A stretch of 64,000 nucleotides of DNA from Rhodovulum sulfidophilum (GTDB lineage Bacteria; Pseudomonadota; Alphaproteobacteria; Rhodobacterales; Rhodobacteraceae), in NCBI GenBank assembly GCA_003241785.1, contig QFPW01000001.1, positions 186,001-250,000 on the forward strand, given 5' to 3'. The notes beneath the pieces are model-generated. The model had not been told where the DNA came from, made no database searches, and was given only the letters and a program-made list of their open reading frames with translations. Positions 1 through 10,643 of this stretch are shown here, in pieces (the stretch's first letter is position 1; each line of letters opens with the position of its first letter). The translations under genes and the position numbers were made by a program.

Positions 1-2
1 AT

Positions 3-149
3 CCCAAGGCGCATTTCGCCACGGTCTACGCCAAGCCGAAGGGCCGGCCGATGGTCGACACCTATGTGACCGAGGTCAGCCAGGACACCTGGATCTTCTT
101 CCCCTGGGACATGGCGCTGCAATACGTCGAACCCTACCGGGGCCAGTGA
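3..149 (+). CDS. C-terminal end of an unidentified protein (5' truncated)
   Basis: An open frame enters from the left edge and ends at TGA 147-149, giving about 48 residues that finish in VEPYRGQ. The tail is rich in aromatic residues (WIFFPWDM). I do not recognise the family from this fragment. The next gene starts 7 bp later on the same strand, so the two may be co-transcribed. Confidence 0.5.
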   Translation, partial: PKAHFATVYAKPKGRPMVDTYVTEVSQDTWIFFPWDMALQYVEPYRGQ

Positions 150-156
150 GAACGCC

Positions 157-651
157 GTGACCCGAAGCGCGACAGAGGCCTCGGCGCGGCGGAGCCGCTG
201 GCTCCACCGGGGCTTCGAGGGGGGCATCCTGCTCAAGGGCGCCGTCGCGGCGCTCGAGGTCTCGGCCGGCGCGCTCCTGCTCCTGTTCGGGCGGCAGGCC
301 GCTGCCTTCGCCGACGCGGTGACGACCGGCTCGGTCCTCGTCCATCCGCGCCCCTTTTCGTTCTGCCTCGTTCATATCGCCGCCGGGCTCGCCTCGGGCG
401 GCGAGCATTTCTACGCGCTGTTCTTCCTCGCCCACGGGCTTGTAAAGGGTCTGGCGGTGATCGCGCTCCTGCGCCGCGCGCCCTACGCGCAGCCCTTCGC
501 CGTCTCCGTCCTCGCGGGCTTCGTGGCCTACCAGCTCTTCCACTACGTCCAGTCGGGCTCGGTCGGGCTCCTGGTGATCAGCGCCTTCGACCTCCTGCTG
601 ATCTATCTGATCCTTCGCGAATACCGCCCGGCCCCGCCGGGATCCGCCTGA
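157..651 (+). CDS. DUF2127 family integral membrane protein
   Basis: A 164-residue protein with GTG start. After a basic N-terminus (RRSRWLHRGFEGG) come about four hydrophobic segments (roughly residues 25-45, 70-95, 105-125, 130-155). The opening pattern 'HRGFEGGILLKGAVAALE' followed by a glycine-rich helix is typical of DUF2127 membrane proteins, whose function is not established. It ends about 70 bp before the regulator of the polyol operon; no functional link is evident. Family assignment is by pattern only. Confidence 0.7.
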   Translation: MTRSATEASARRSRWLHRGFEGGILLKGAVAALEVSAGALLLLFGRQAAAFADAVTTGSVLVHPRPFSFCLVHIAAGLASGGEHFYALFFLAHGLVKGLAVIALLRRAPYAQPFAVSVLAGFVAYQLFHYVQSGSVGLLVISAFDLLLIYLILREYRPAPPGSA

Positions 652-720
652 CCCGCGAGCCGCTTGCGCGGCGCGCGAGGCCGGCCCTATCATCCGAAAC
701 CCGAGCCTTGGGAGGGAGCG

Positions 721-1677
721 ATGGCGCGAGCGCGCATCTCGTCCAGCCGTCTCGACGACGCGGCGCGCGCCGGCTGGCTTTACTACATCGCCGGCAAGAC
801 CCAGGACGAGGTCGCCGCGCAGATGGCGATCTCGCGGCAGGCGGCGCAGCGGCTCGTCTCGCTCGCCATGTCCGAGCGGCTGATCCGGGTCTGGATGGAG
901 CATCCGATCGCGCATTGCCTCGATCTCGCGCAGCGCCTGCGGGACGAGCTCGGGCTCGCCCAGGCCGAGGTCGTGCCGACCGATCCCGGCTCGGAGGGCG
1001 GGACCACCGGGCTCGCCGAGGCGGGCGCGGCGGAGATCGCGCGCTGGCTGCGGCAGGAGCGGCCGATCGTGATGGCGGTCGGGACCGGCCGCACGCTCAA
1101 GGCCGCGATCGACCACCTGCCGCCGATCAGCTGCCCGGCGCACCGCGTCGTCTCGCTCACCGGCAACATCGGCCCCGACGGGTCGGCCGCCTATTACAAC
1201 GTGATCTTCTCGATGGCCGAGGCGATCGAGGCGCGCCATTTCCCGATGCCGCTGCCGGTCTTCCTCGAGACCCGCGCCGAGCTCGAGCTCATGCACGGGC
1301 TCGCGATGATCCGCTCGACGATCGAGCTCGCCGCCGGCGCCGACGTCGCCTTCGTCGGCATCGGCGAGATGGACGACCGCGCCCCCCTGCTGCTCGACGG
1401 CTTCCTCACGGAAGCGCAGCTCTCCGAGATGCGCGCGGCCGGCGCGCGCGGCGAGATCTGCGGCTGGATCTACGACGCGGAAGGCGCGCTGATGCGGGGC
1501 GGTCCCGGCGTGGAGACCGCGAGCGCGCCGATCCCCGACCGCGACAAGGCGCGGGTGATCGCGCTCGCCAAAGGACCCCGCAAGATCGAGCCGATCCGGG
1601 CGGCCATCAAGGGGCGTCTGATCAGCGGGCTGATCACAGACGAGGCCACCGCCGAGGCGCTGCTGGCGCCGCGCTGA
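721..1677 (+). CDS. smoC: SorC/DeoR-family sugar-binding transcriptional regulator of the polyol operon
   Basis: A 318-residue SorC-type regulator. An N-terminal helix-turn-helix (about residues 18-45, with 'TQDEVAAQMAISRQAAQRL') precedes a large sugar-phosphate-binding domain containing 'AVGTGRTLKAAID' and the late glycine-rich 'ALAKGPRKIEPIRAAI'. The ATG at 721 follows a strong GGGAGGGA ribosome site, so I prefer it to the TTG at 664. It lies just upstream of the polyol importer in the same direction, the position of SmoC/MtlR-type regulators in Rhodobacterales. It probably senses a phosphorylated sugar and controls the promoter in the following gap. The symbol is by analogy. Confidence 0.8.
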   Translation: MARARISSSRLDDAARAGWLYYIAGKTQDEVAAQMAISRQAAQRLVSLAMSERLIRVWMEHPIAHCLDLAQRLRDELGLAQAEVVPTDPGSEGGTTGLAEAGAAEIARWLRQERPIVMAVGTGRTLKAAIDHLPPISCPAHRVVSLTGNIGPDGSAAYYNVIFSMAEAIEARHFPMPLPVFLETRAELELMHGLAMIRSTIELAAGADVAFVGIGEMDDRAPLLLDGFLTEAQLSEMRAAGARGEICGWIYDAEGALMRGGPGVETASAPIPDRDKARVIALAKGPRKIEPIRAAIKGRLISGLITDEATAEALLAPR

Positions 1678-1700
1678 TCGCCGCCGCCCCGACCCGCAGC

Positions 1701-1768
1701 GCATTTGCCCATGCGCCGGGCGAATGCCCGAATTCTGATTGACAGGATCCCGTAAAGGCGCGATCCTG
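1701..1768 (+). promoter_or_regulatory. Candidate promoter/operator region of the polyol operon
   Basis: Two inverted repeats lie in the gap before the substrate-binding protein gene. The first has 10-bp arms at 1701-1710 and 1718-1727 (one mismatch). The second has 7-bp arms CAGGATC (1743-1749) and GATCCTG (1762-1768). A consensus -35 box TTGACA sits at 1739-1744, but the hexamer 17 bp later (GATCCT) is a poor -10, as expected for an activator-dependent promoter. SorC binding here is inference from position. Confidence 0.4.
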
Positions 1769-1816
1769 CGACCAACGTACAAGAACGGTCATCGTTCCGG
1801 ACCCTTGGGAGGGAAT

Positions 1817-3121
1817 ATGCGATACACCACGCTTCTACTCGGCGCGGCTTCCGGGCTCGCGCTCTGCTCGGCCGCGAACGCCGGCGCGATCACCATCGCC
1901 ACCGTGAACAACGGTGACATGATCCGGATGCAGGGGCTCACCTCGGAATTCACCGCGGCGCATCCCGACATCACCGTCAACTGGGTCACGCTCGAGGAAA
2001 ACACCCTGCGCGAGCGCGTCACGACCGATATCGCCACCGGCGGCGGCCAGTACGACATCATGACGATCGGCAACTACGAAGTGCCGATCTGGGGCAAGCA
2101 GGGCTGGCTCTCGGCGCTCGAGCTCAGCGACGCCTACGACGTGGACGACCTCCTGCCCGCGATCCGGGGCGGCCTGACGGTCGAGGACAAGCTCTACGCC
2201 GCGCCGTTCTACGGCGAGAGCGCGATGATCATGTACCGCACCGACCTGATGGAGAAGGCCGGGCTCACCATGCCCGACGCCCCGACCTGGGAGTTCGTCG
2301 CCGACGCCGCGCGCAAGATGACGGACAAGAGCGCCGGCATCGCCGGCATCTGCCTGCGCGGCAAGGCGGGCTGGGGCGAGAACATGGCCTTCGTCACCGC
2401 CCTCAACAATTCCTTCGGCGGCAAGTGGTTCGACGAGGAATGGAAGCCGCAGTTCGACCAGCAGACCTGGAAGGACAGCCTGACCTTCTACGCCGACCTG
2501 ATGAAGGACGCGGGCCCGGCCGGCGCCTCGTCGAACGGATTCAACGAGAACCTGACGCTGTTCCAGCAGGGCAAGTGCGGCATGTGGATCGACGCCACCG
2601 TCGCCGCCTCCTTCGTCACCGACCCGAAGAATTCGACCGTGGCCGACAAGGTCGGCTTCGCGCTCTTCCCGAACAAGGAAGGCGTCGACAACCACGGCAA
2701 CTGGCTCTGGTCCTGGAACCTCGCGATCCCGGCCTCCTCCAAGAACCAGGAGGACGCGAAGACCTTCATCGAATGGGCGACCTCGAAGGACTACACGGCC
2801 CTCGTCGCCTCGAAGGAGGGCTGGGCCAACGTGCCGCCGGGCACGCGCACCTCGCTCTATGAGAACGCGGAGTACAAGGCCGCCGCGCCCTTCGTCGAGC
2901 CGACGCTCGCCGCGATGAACGCCGCCGACATCACCAAGCCGACCGTCGATCCGGTGCCCTATACCGGCGGGCAATTCGTGGCGATCCCCGAGTTCCAGTC
3001 GCTCGGCACCACCGTCGGCCAGCTCTTCTCCGCCGTGATCGCCGGCCAGTCGAGCGTCGACGACGCGCTCGCCCAGGCCCAGTCGGTCTCCGAGCGCGAG
3101 ATGCGCCGCGCCGGCTACTGA
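1817..3121 (+). CDS. smoE: Polyol ABC transporter periplasmic substrate-binding protein
   Basis: A 434-residue extracellular solute-binding protein (family 1). A Sec signal peptide (MRYTTLLLGAASGLALC, cleavage near SAANAG/AI) is followed by a fold rich in 'YDIMTIGNYEVPIWGKQGW' and 'GKCGMWIDATVAAS', typical of sorbitol/mannitol-binding SmoE/MtlE proteins. The ATG at 1817 has GGGAGGGAA just upstream; the longer frame from 1739 would bury the signal peptide. It heads the importer operon and should deliver a polyol to the permease pair encoded next. Substrate (mannitol, sorbitol or another alditol) is inferred from the neighbouring dehydrogenase. Confidence 0.88.
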   Translation: MRYTTLLLGAASGLALCSAANAGAITIATVNNGDMIRMQGLTSEFTAAHPDITVNWVTLEENTLRERVTTDIATGGGQYDIMTIGNYEVPIWGKQGWLSALELSDAYDVDDLLPAIRGGLTVEDKLYAAPFYGESAMIMYRTDLMEKAGLTMPDAPTWEFVADAARKMTDKSAGIAGICLRGKAGWGENMAFVTALNNSFGGKWFDEEWKPQFDQQTWKDSLTFYADLMKDAGPAGASSNGFNENLTLFQQGKCGMWIDATVAASFVTDPKNSTVADKVGFALFPNKEGVDNHGNWLWSWNLAIPASSKNQEDAKTFIEWATSKDYTALVASKEGWANVPPGTRTSLYENAEYKAAAPFVEPTLAAMNAADITKPTVDPVPYTGGQFVAIPEFQSLGTTVGQLFSAVIAGQSSVDDALAQAQSVSEREMRRAGY

Positions 3122-3148
3122 CGACGGTCCCCCCAAGACCGACGCCCT

Positions 3149-3173
3149 GACCGCCCGGAGCCCCCGGGCGGTC
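3149..3173 (+). promoter_or_regulatory. Intercistronic hairpin between binding protein and permease genes
   Basis: A perfect 10-bp stem, GACCGCCCGG (3149-3158) and its complement (3164-3173), closes a 5-nt loop. A short pyrimidine stretch (CCTTTCCC) follows. Such hairpins after the binding-protein gene commonly stabilise that part of the mRNA or partly terminate it, so that binding protein is made in excess over permease. That role is inferred. Confidence 0.65.
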
Positions 3174-3202
3174 CCTTTCCCGTCCGCGCGAGGGAGTCCG
3201 CC

Positions 3203-4072
3203 ATGGCCACCCGTCAGACCGCGACCATCGCCCGCTTCATGCGGCTGCCCGCGATCGTCCTGCTCTTCATCTGGATGATCGTGCCACTGGCGATGACGGT
3301 CTATTTCTCGTTCCGCTACTACAACCTGCTCAACCCCGCCGCCGGTGGCTGGGCCGGATTCGAGAACTACCAGTATTTCCTGACCGACCCGGCCTTCTGG
3401 CAGGCGATCAAAAACACGCTCGCGATCGTGCTCGGCGTGCTCGCGATCACCGTGGTGCTCGGCACCGCGATCGCGCTCCTGATCGACCAGCCGATCTTCG
3501 GCCAGGGCATCGTGCGGATCCTCGTCATCTCGCCCTTCTTCGTCATGCCGCCGGTCGCGGCGCTGATCTGGAAGAACATGATCCTGCACCCCGGCTACGG
3601 GGTCTTCGCCGATATCGCGCGCTTCTTCGGCGCGCAGCCGGTCGACTGGTTCGCCGCCTATCCGCTGTTCTCGATCATCGTCATCGTCGCCTGGCAGTGG
3701 CTGCCCTTCGCGACGCTCATCCTGCTGACCGCGCTGCAATCGCTCGACAGCGAGCAGAAGGAGGCGGCCGAGATGGACGGGGCGGGCTTCGTCAGCCGGT
3801 TCTGGTACCTGACGCTGCCGCATCTGGCGCGGGCGATCACCATCGTGATCCTGATCCAGACCATCTTCCTGCTCGGCGTCTACGCGGAGATCCTCGTCAC
3901 CACCAACGGTGGCCCCGGCTACGCCTCGACCAACCTGCCCTTCCTCATCTACCGCGCGGCGCTGCTCAATCAGGACGTGGGCGGCGCGGCGGCGGGCGGC
4001 GTGGTCGCCGTCATCCTCGCCAATCTCGTCGCGATCTTCCTGATGCGCGCCGTCGGCAAGAACCTGGATTGA
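3203..4072 (+). CDS. smoF: Polyol ABC transporter permease (SmoF type)
   Basis: A 289-residue inner-membrane permease with about six transmembrane helices. The first (about residues 15-37) follows a short cytoplasmic start. The EAA loop that contacts the ATPase is visible as 'EAAEMDGAGF' near residue 190. It belongs to the MalF-like binding-protein-dependent permease family. It lies 81 bp after the binding-protein gene, behind a hairpin, and 10 bp before the second permease gene. The start is supported by GAGGGAG upstream. Confidence 0.88.
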   Translation: MATRQTATIARFMRLPAIVLLFIWMIVPLAMTVYFSFRYYNLLNPAAGGWAGFENYQYFLTDPAFWQAIKNTLAIVLGVLAITVVLGTAIALLIDQPIFGQGIVRILVISPFFVMPPVAALIWKNMILHPGYGVFADIARFFGAQPVDWFAAYPLFSIIVIVAWQWLPFATLILLTALQSLDSEQKEAAEMDGAGFVSRFWYLTLPHLARAITIVILIQTIFLLGVYAEILVTTNGGPGYASTNLPFLIYRAALLNQDVGGAAAGGVVAVILANLVAIFLMRAVGKNLD

Positions 4073-4082
4073 GGAGCGCACC

Positions 4083-4907
<825 letters not shown>

Positions 4908-4918
4908 GGAGACACCCC

Positions 4919-5923
<1,005 letters not shown>

Positions 5924-6047
5924 TGGCGGAGGCGCGGATGCGAGCTCCCCACCGGTCCGCCCTTCCGGCCCCCCGTTCCACGGCGGCGCGCGCCGCGCCG
6001 CTTCCCTCCCTGGCGGCGCCAGCCGCCGCTCCCGAGGAGGCATTGTA

Positions 6048-7541
6048 ATGCCCACCAACACGCTTGCGACCCCGCTTTCCCTCGCCAATCTCGCGGCGCT
6101 GCCGGCGGAGGTGGCACGGCCGGCCTACGCGCGGAGCGAGCTCGCGCCCGGGATCCTGCATTTCGGCGTCGGCAACTTCCACCGCGCCCATCTGCAGGTC
6201 TATCTCGACCGGCTGATGAACGCCGGCCGCGACCGCGATTTCGCGATCCTCGGCGCCGGGGTCACGCCCTACGACGTCAGGATGCGCGACGCGCTCGCCG
6301 GCCAGGACTGGCTCTCGACCGTGGTCGAGCAGTCGGCGGCGGTCTCGGCGGCGCGGGTGACGGGGGTGATGACCGACTTCCTGCCGCCGATGGATGGCGC
6401 GGCGATCATCCGGGCGCTCTCGGACCCGGCGATCCGCATCGTGTCGCTGACGGTGACCGAGGGCGGCTATTTCGTGAACCCCGCGCTCGGCCATTTCGAC
6501 CCGGACAGCCCGGCGATCGTCGCCGACGCGCGCAACCCGGACGATCCCAAGACGGTGTTCGGCCTGATCCTCGCCGGGCTCAAGGCCCGCCGCGCCGCCG
6601 GGCTCGCCCCGTTCACGGTGATGTCCTGCGACAACGTCCCGCACAACGGCCGCGTCTGCCGCGAAGCGGTGGCCGGGCTCGCCGAGGCGCAGGACAAGGG
6701 CTTCGCGGCCTGGATCGGCGACAGCGTCGCCTTCCCCAACGCCATGGTGGACCGGATCGCGCCGGCCACCTCCGACCGCGAGCGGGCGATCACCCGCGAC
6801 GAGTTCGGCGTCGAGGACGCCTGGCCCGTCTTCTGCGAGGACTTCCTGCAATGGGTGGTCGAGGACGACTTCCCCGCCGGCCGCCCGGCCTTCGAGGAGG
6901 CGGGCGCGGAATTCGTCAAGGACGTGACGCCCTGGGAGATGATGAAGATCCGCATCCTCAATGGCGGGCACGCGATCATCGCCTACCCCTCGGGCCTGAT
7001 GGACATCCATTTCGTGCACGAGGGCATGGAGCATCCGCTGGTCCGCGCCTTCCTGCGGAAGGTCGAGCGCTCGGAGATCATTCCGATCGTCCCGCCGGTG
7101 CCCGGCACCGACCTCGACGCCTATTTCCGCAAGGTCGAGGAGCGCTGCCTCAATCCCAAGATCGGCGACACGATCCGGCGTCTCTGCCTCGACGGCTCGA
7201 ACCGGCAGCCGAAGTTCATCATCCCGTCGATCGCCGACCGGCTCGCCAAGGGACTGCGGGTGGACGGGCTCGCGCTCGAAAGCGCGCTCTGGTGCCGCTA
7301 CTGCGCCGGCACGACCGATTCGGGCGCGGTGATCGAGCCCAACGATCCGAACTGGGACCGGCTGACCGGCGTCGCCCAGGCGGCGAAGTCCGACCCGATG
7401 GCCTGGCTCGGGATGCGCGACATCTACGGCGACACCGCCGACGCGCCCGCCTTCCGCGACGCCTTCGCCGGCTGGCTCGGCATGCTCTGGCGGAGCGGGA
7501 CGGTCGAGACCCTGCAACGCTACCTGGGCCAGACGGAGTGA
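6048..7541 (+). CDS. mtlK: Mannitol 2-dehydrogenase family polyol dehydrogenase
   Basis: A 497-residue NAD-dependent long-chain (polyol-specific) dehydrogenase that oxidises mannitol or a related alditol to a ketose. The N-terminal Rossmann start reads 'GILHFGVGNFHRAHL'. The catalytic K-x4-N-x2-H motif is seen in 'KIRILNGGH' near residue 305. The ATG at 6048 follows GAGGAGG; the reading frame is open upstream but lacks family similarity. The 124-bp gap before it is GC-rich and hairpin-prone. In Rhodobacter sphaeroides a short-chain sorbitol dehydrogenase gene (smoS) precedes mtlK; no such gene is present here. Its last bases overlap the HAD gene. Confidence 0.88.
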   Translation: MPTNTLATPLSLANLAALPAEVARPAYARSELAPGILHFGVGNFHRAHLQVYLDRLMNAGRDRDFAILGAGVTPYDVRMRDALAGQDWLSTVVEQSAAVSAARVTGVMTDFLPPMDGAAIIRALSDPAIRIVSLTVTEGGYFVNPALGHFDPDSPAIVADARNPDDPKTVFGLILAGLKARRAAGLAPFTVMSCDNVPHNGRVCREAVAGLAEAQDKGFAAWIGDSVAFPNAMVDRIAPATSDRERAITRDEFGVEDAWPVFCEDFLQWVVEDDFPAGRPAFEEAGAEFVKDVTPWEMMKIRILNGGHAIIAYPSGLMDIHFVHEGMEHPLVRAFLRKVERSEIIPIVPPVPGTDLDAYFRKVEERCLNPKIGDTIRRLCLDGSNRQPKFIIPSIADRLAKGLRVDGLALESALWCRYCAGTTDSGAVIEPNDPNWDRLTGVAQAAKSDPMAWLGMRDIYGDTADAPAFRDAFAGWLGMLWRSGTVETLQRYLGQTE

Positions 7542-8206
7542 CCGACGGGCCGCTCGTCATCTTCGACTGCGACGGCGTGCTCGTCGACAGCGAGCCACTG
7601 GCGATGGCGGTGCTGCTCGAGACGATCCGGGGCGCGGGGCTCGAGCTCGATCCCGCCGCCGGCTACGATCTCTTCCTCGGCCGCAGCCTCTCCAGCGTCG
7701 GGCGGATGCTGGTCGAGGATTTCGGGATCGAGCTCGACGCCACCGCGCTCGACGAGATGCGCCAGCGGCTCTACGCCCGCTTCCGCGCCGAGCTCCGGCC
7801 GATCCGGCACGTGCCGGAGGTGGTCGCGGCGCTGCGGGTCCCGTTCTGCGTCGCCTCCTCGAGCCAGCCGGAGCGCATCGAGCTCACCCTGCGCCTGACC
7901 GGGCTCTGGCCGCATTTCGACGGCAAGCTCTTCAGCGCGACCATGGTCAGCCACGGCAAGCCCGCGCCGGATCTTTTCCTGTTGGCCGCCGAGCGGATGG
8001 GCTATGCTCCGGGCGACGCCCTCGTCGTCGAGGACAGCCCGGCCGGTATTCGCGCCGCGCGGGCGGCGGGGATGCGGGTTCTGGCCTTCAAGGGCGGCGG
8101 TCATGCGCGAAACGTCGAACATGAGGCGCGCCTCCGGGCGCTCGATCCGGACTGGATCAGCGAGGACATGCGCGACCTGCCCAGGCTTTTGCGCCACTGG
8201 CACTGA
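7538..8206 (+). CDS. HAD-family sugar-phosphate phosphatase/phosphoglucomutase-like protein
   Basis: A 222-residue HAD hydrolase. Motif I is FDCDGVLVDSE with the nucleophile and acid aspartates, motif III includes the lysine in 'HGKPAPDLF', and motif IV is 'VVEDSPAGI'. This pattern fits the beta-phosphoglucomutase/6-phosphogluconate phosphatase branch. The GTG start overlaps the mtlK stop by 4 bp (GTGA), so translation is coupled. It probably dephosphorylates or repairs a sugar phosphate formed in polyol breakdown; the substrate cannot be read from sequence. Confidence 0.82.
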   Translation: MTDGPLVIFDCDGVLVDSEPLAMAVLLETIRGAGLELDPAAGYDLFLGRSLSSVGRMLVEDFGIELDATALDEMRQRLYARFRAELRPIRHVPEVVAALRVPFCVASSSQPERIELTLRLTGLWPHFDGKLFSATMVSHGKPAPDLFLLAAERMGYAPGDALVVEDSPAGIRAARAAGMRVLAFKGGGHARNVEHEARLRALDPDWISEDMRDLPRLLRHWH

Positions 8207-9790
8207 ATGACGGCGCTGCTCGCCGCGATCGACGTGGGAACCGGCAGCGCCCGGGCGGGCCTGTTCACCGCCGAGGGCGCGATGGTCGCCCGCGCCGAGA
8301 TCCCGATCGAAACCCACCGCGTCTCGCCCCGGATGGCCGCGCAGGACAGCGCGGCGATCTGGCGCGCCGTCGGCGCGGCGCTGCGCGCGGCCCGCGCCGA
8401 GGCCGGCGCCGCGCCCGAGGCGGTCGCGGCGCTGGCCTTCGACGCCACCTGCTCGCTCGTCTTCCGGGCGCCGGACGGGGCGCCCGTCGGCACCCTGCCC
8501 GACGCGCCGGCGCGCTGGGACACCATCCTCTGGCTCGACCATCGCGCCACCGCCGAGGCGGCGCTCTGCGACGCGACCCGCGACCCGGCGCTCGCGCGGC
8601 GGCACGGCGGATCGATGTCGCCCGAGATGGCGCTGCCGAAGCTCCTCTGGATGAAGCGCCACATGCCCGCCGCCTGGGCGCGGACCGGCTTCGCCTTCGA
8701 CCTCGCCGATTTCCTCGCCTGGCGGGCCACCGGCTCCGCGCGCCGCTCGCTCGCGACGCTTACCTGCAAATGGACCTATCTCGGCCGGGACGGCGGCTGG
8801 CCGCGCGGCCTGCTCGCCGCGATCGGCCTCGCCGACCTGACCGAGCGCGCGGGCATCGCCGAGCCGCCGGCCCCGCCCGGCGCGATCGTCGGCCGCCTCA
8901 CCGCCGAGGCAGCCGGCGAGCTTGGCCTCGTACCCGGCGTACCGGTCGGCGCCGGCATGATCGACGCCTATGCCGGGGCGCTCGGCGTGCTCGGACAGGC
9001 GCGGCCGGGCGATCTCGCGCTGATCGGCGGCACCTCGACCTGCGTCATTGCCAACACTCCGGAGCGGCGCGCGGTGCCGAGCGGCTGGGGCCCGTTCCCG
9101 GATGTGATCTTCCCGGGCGACTGGACGATCGAGGTCGGCCAGTCGGTCTCGGGCGCCCTGCTCGGCCATCTCACCCGGGTCGCGCCGGAGGATCCCCGCA
9201 TCCACGCGCGGATCGCGCGCCGCATCGCCGAGCTGCGGGCGGCCGAGCCCGACCTCGCGCCCCGGCTGCAGATCCTGCCCGATTTCCACGGCAACCGGGC
9301 GCCGCTCGCCGACCCCGCCGCGCTCGGCGCGATCAGCGGGCTCGACATGGGCGAGGATTTCGATTCGCTCTGCCGGCTCTACTGGCGGGGGTCGGTCGCG
9401 CTGGCGCTGGCCCTGCGCGAGGCGGTCGAGCATCTCGCCGCCCAGGGGATCGCCGCGCGGCGGCTGCGGCTCGCCGGCGGGCACGCGCGGAGCCCCGGGC
9501 TGATCGCGCTCTACGCCGATGCCACGGGGCTGCCGGTGGTCGAATCGGATTGCGACGCTGTGCTGCTCGGCACGGCGATGGTGGCGGCGGTCGCGGCCGG
9601 GCTGCGCGCCGACACGCGGGCGGCGGCGCGCGCGATGGCGCGGCCCGGCCGCGAGCGCGCGCCCGACCCGGCGCAGCGCGGCTGGCTCGAGCGCGACTGG
9701 CGCGCCTTCCAGCTCATGCGCCGCCAGCGCGCCGAGCTCGACGCGCTCCTGAGCGCGCCCCTGCCGCGCGAGGCGGTGCCCCAGACGTAG
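8207..9790 (+). CDS. FGGY-family pentulose kinase (D-ribulokinase-like)
   Basis: A 527-residue FGGY carbohydrate kinase. The N-terminal phosphate loop reads 'AIDVGTGSARAGLF', and the middle has 'FDATCSLV', 'LWLDHRA', 'SPEMALPKLLWMK' and 'LTCKWTYL'. These strings are typical of the pentulose-kinase subgroup (TIGR01315 type, D-ribulokinase-like) rather than classical xylulokinase. It abuts the HAD gene with no gap and closes the polyol operon. It would phosphorylate the ketose made by the dehydrogenase. Substrate D-ribulose versus D-xylulose or fructose is unresolved. Confidence 0.8.
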   Translation: MTALLAAIDVGTGSARAGLFTAEGAMVARAEIPIETHRVSPRMAAQDSAAIWRAVGAALRAARAEAGAAPEAVAALAFDATCSLVFRAPDGAPVGTLPDAPARWDTILWLDHRATAEAALCDATRDPALARRHGGSMSPEMALPKLLWMKRHMPAAWARTGFAFDLADFLAWRATGSARRSLATLTCKWTYLGRDGGWPRGLLAAIGLADLTERAGIAEPPAPPGAIVGRLTAEAAGELGLVPGVPVGAGMIDAYAGALGVLGQARPGDLALIGGTSTCVIANTPERRAVPSGWGPFPDVIFPGDWTIEVGQSVSGALLGHLTRVAPEDPRIHARIARRIAELRAAEPDLAPRLQILPDFHGNRAPLADPAALGAISGLDMGEDFDSLCRLYWRGSVALALALREAVEHLAAQGIAARRLRLAGGHARSPGLIALYADATGLPVVESDCDAVLLGTAMVAAVAAGLRADTRAAARAMARPGRERAPDPAQRGWLERDWRAFQLMRRQRAELDALLSAPLPREAVPQT

Positions 9791-9820
9791 AAAAGGCGTC
9801 CACCGCGAAGCGGGGACGCC
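9791..9820 (-). terminator. Rho-independent terminator of carD
   Basis: Arms GGCGTCC (9795-9801) and GGACGCC (9814-9820) form a hairpin. On the minus strand the stem is followed directly by TTTT (complement of 9791-9794). It lies between the converging kinase and carD genes and may also act in the other direction, though no U run follows on the plus strand. Confidence 0.6.
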
Positions 9821-9838
9821 AGTTCAGTCAGTTCAGTC

Positions 9839-9855
9839 AGTCAGCCGAAAGTCGC
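9839..9855 (-). repeat. 17-bp repeat after the carD stop codon (copy 1)
   Basis: AGTCAGCCGAAAGTCGC is identical to 10644-10660. This copy touches the carD stop triplet (9856-9858). Just beyond it, at 9821-9838, is a 9-bp sequence AGTTCAGTC in two tandem copies. Confidence 0.7.
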
Positions 9856-10371
9856 TCAGGCCGCGACGCGCCCGCCCAGCACGTCGTCGACATGCACCTG
9901 CGCCTCGCCTTCCTCGATCCCGTTCACCGCCGCGACTTCGCGGGTCAGCCGCTCGAGCGCCGCCTCGTAGAGCTGCCGCTCGGAATAGGACTGCTCGCGC
10001 TGGTCGTCGGAGCGGTGCAGGTCGCGCACCACCTCGGCGATCGAGATCAGGTCGCCCGAATTGATCTTCTGCTCGTATTCCTGCGCCCGCCGGGACCACA
10101 TCGCGCGCTTCACGCGGGCGCGGCCCTTGAGCGTTTCCATCGCCTTGCCGACCACGTCCGCGGAGCTCAGAGGACGCATGCCGACGGCGCTCGCCTTGGC
10201 GGTCGGCACACGCAGCGTCATCTTGTCCTTGTCGAACGAGATCACGAACATCTCCAGGCGAAACCCGGCGACCTCCTGCTCGTCGATCGACACGATCCGG
10301 CCGACCCCATGCGCGGGATAGACAACAAAATCGTTCGGACGAAACTCGGTCGCCTTCTTGGTCTTGCTCAT
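9856..10371 (-). CDS. carD: CarD family transcriptional regulator
   Basis: A 171-residue RNA-polymerase-binding regulator. The N-terminal CarD/RID Tudor-like domain is clear ('FVVYPAHGVGRIVSID', residues about 14-30), and the helical C-terminal domain contains 'MWSRRAQEYEQKINSGD', with the conserved tryptophan that stabilises open complexes. CarD binds the RNAP beta subunit and activates many housekeeping promoters, which in Rhodobacter often lack a good -10 position. It is transcribed away from fdxA, 291 bp downstream of it, with probable own promoter. Confidence 0.93.
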   Translation of the reverse strand: MSKTKKATEFRPNDFVVYPAHGVGRIVSIDEQEVAGFRLEMFVISFDKDKMTLRVPTAKASAVGMRPLSSADVVGKAMETLKGRARVKRAMWSRRAQEYEQKINSGDLISIAEVVRDLHRSDDQREQSYSERQLYEAALERLTREVAAVNGIEEGEAQVHVDDVLGGRVAA

Positions 10372-10490
10372 GTTGGCGTCTATTCCTTACTGACTACGGC
10401 CGGTCCGTTAACCAGGTCGCCGCGGAGACAAAATCCGGGCCGGTCGCCTTCATGCAACCCGCTCGGTACGACATGTCGCGGCAGACCGGT

Positions 10491-10515
10491 AAAAGGCTGT
10501 TTTGGCTTCAGCCTT
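10491..10515 (-). terminator. Possible terminator or attenuator between fdxA and carD
   Basis: On the minus strand a 7-bp stem AAGGCTG/CAGCCTT (10493-10499 with 10509-10515) is followed by TTTT. It lies in the 291-bp gap between fdxA and carD, about 120 bp before the carD start. The stem is short, so it is a weak call. Confidence 0.4.
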
Positions 10516-10531
10516 AACCCCATGACCCTTT

Positions 10532-10571
10532 GTGCTGTTTCATATAGCACGAACTTCCCCAAAAGGGAAGT
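10532..10571 (-). promoter_or_regulatory. Two inverted repeats in the carD upstream region
   Basis: One repeat has arms GTGCT (10532-10536) and AGCAC (10546-10550). The other has arms ACTTCCC (10553-10559) and GGGAAGT (10565-10571) around a CAAAA spacer. The stretch is less GC-rich than its surroundings, and on the minus strand includes TTGACT and TGCTATATG elements that do not have standard spacing. A promoter/operator role for carD is inferred. Confidence 0.3.
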
Positions 10572-10643
10572 CAAAGGAGCGTAATCACCCCCCGAACCGA
10601 GACCATAAACGTTTCGATCCGCTTACTCGGAAGCTTTCACACG

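Noticed and set aside
5924..6047. A possible short gene (smoS remnant) between smoK and mtlK
   Set aside because: The 124-bp gap is too short for an SDR gene and shows no SDR motif. It contains only GC-rich stem-forming sequence before the mtlK ribosome site.
9821..9838. Tandem AGTTCAGTC copies as a phase-variable tract
   Set aside because: Only two complete copies exist and they lie in an intergenic region after stop codons, so no reading frame would be switched.
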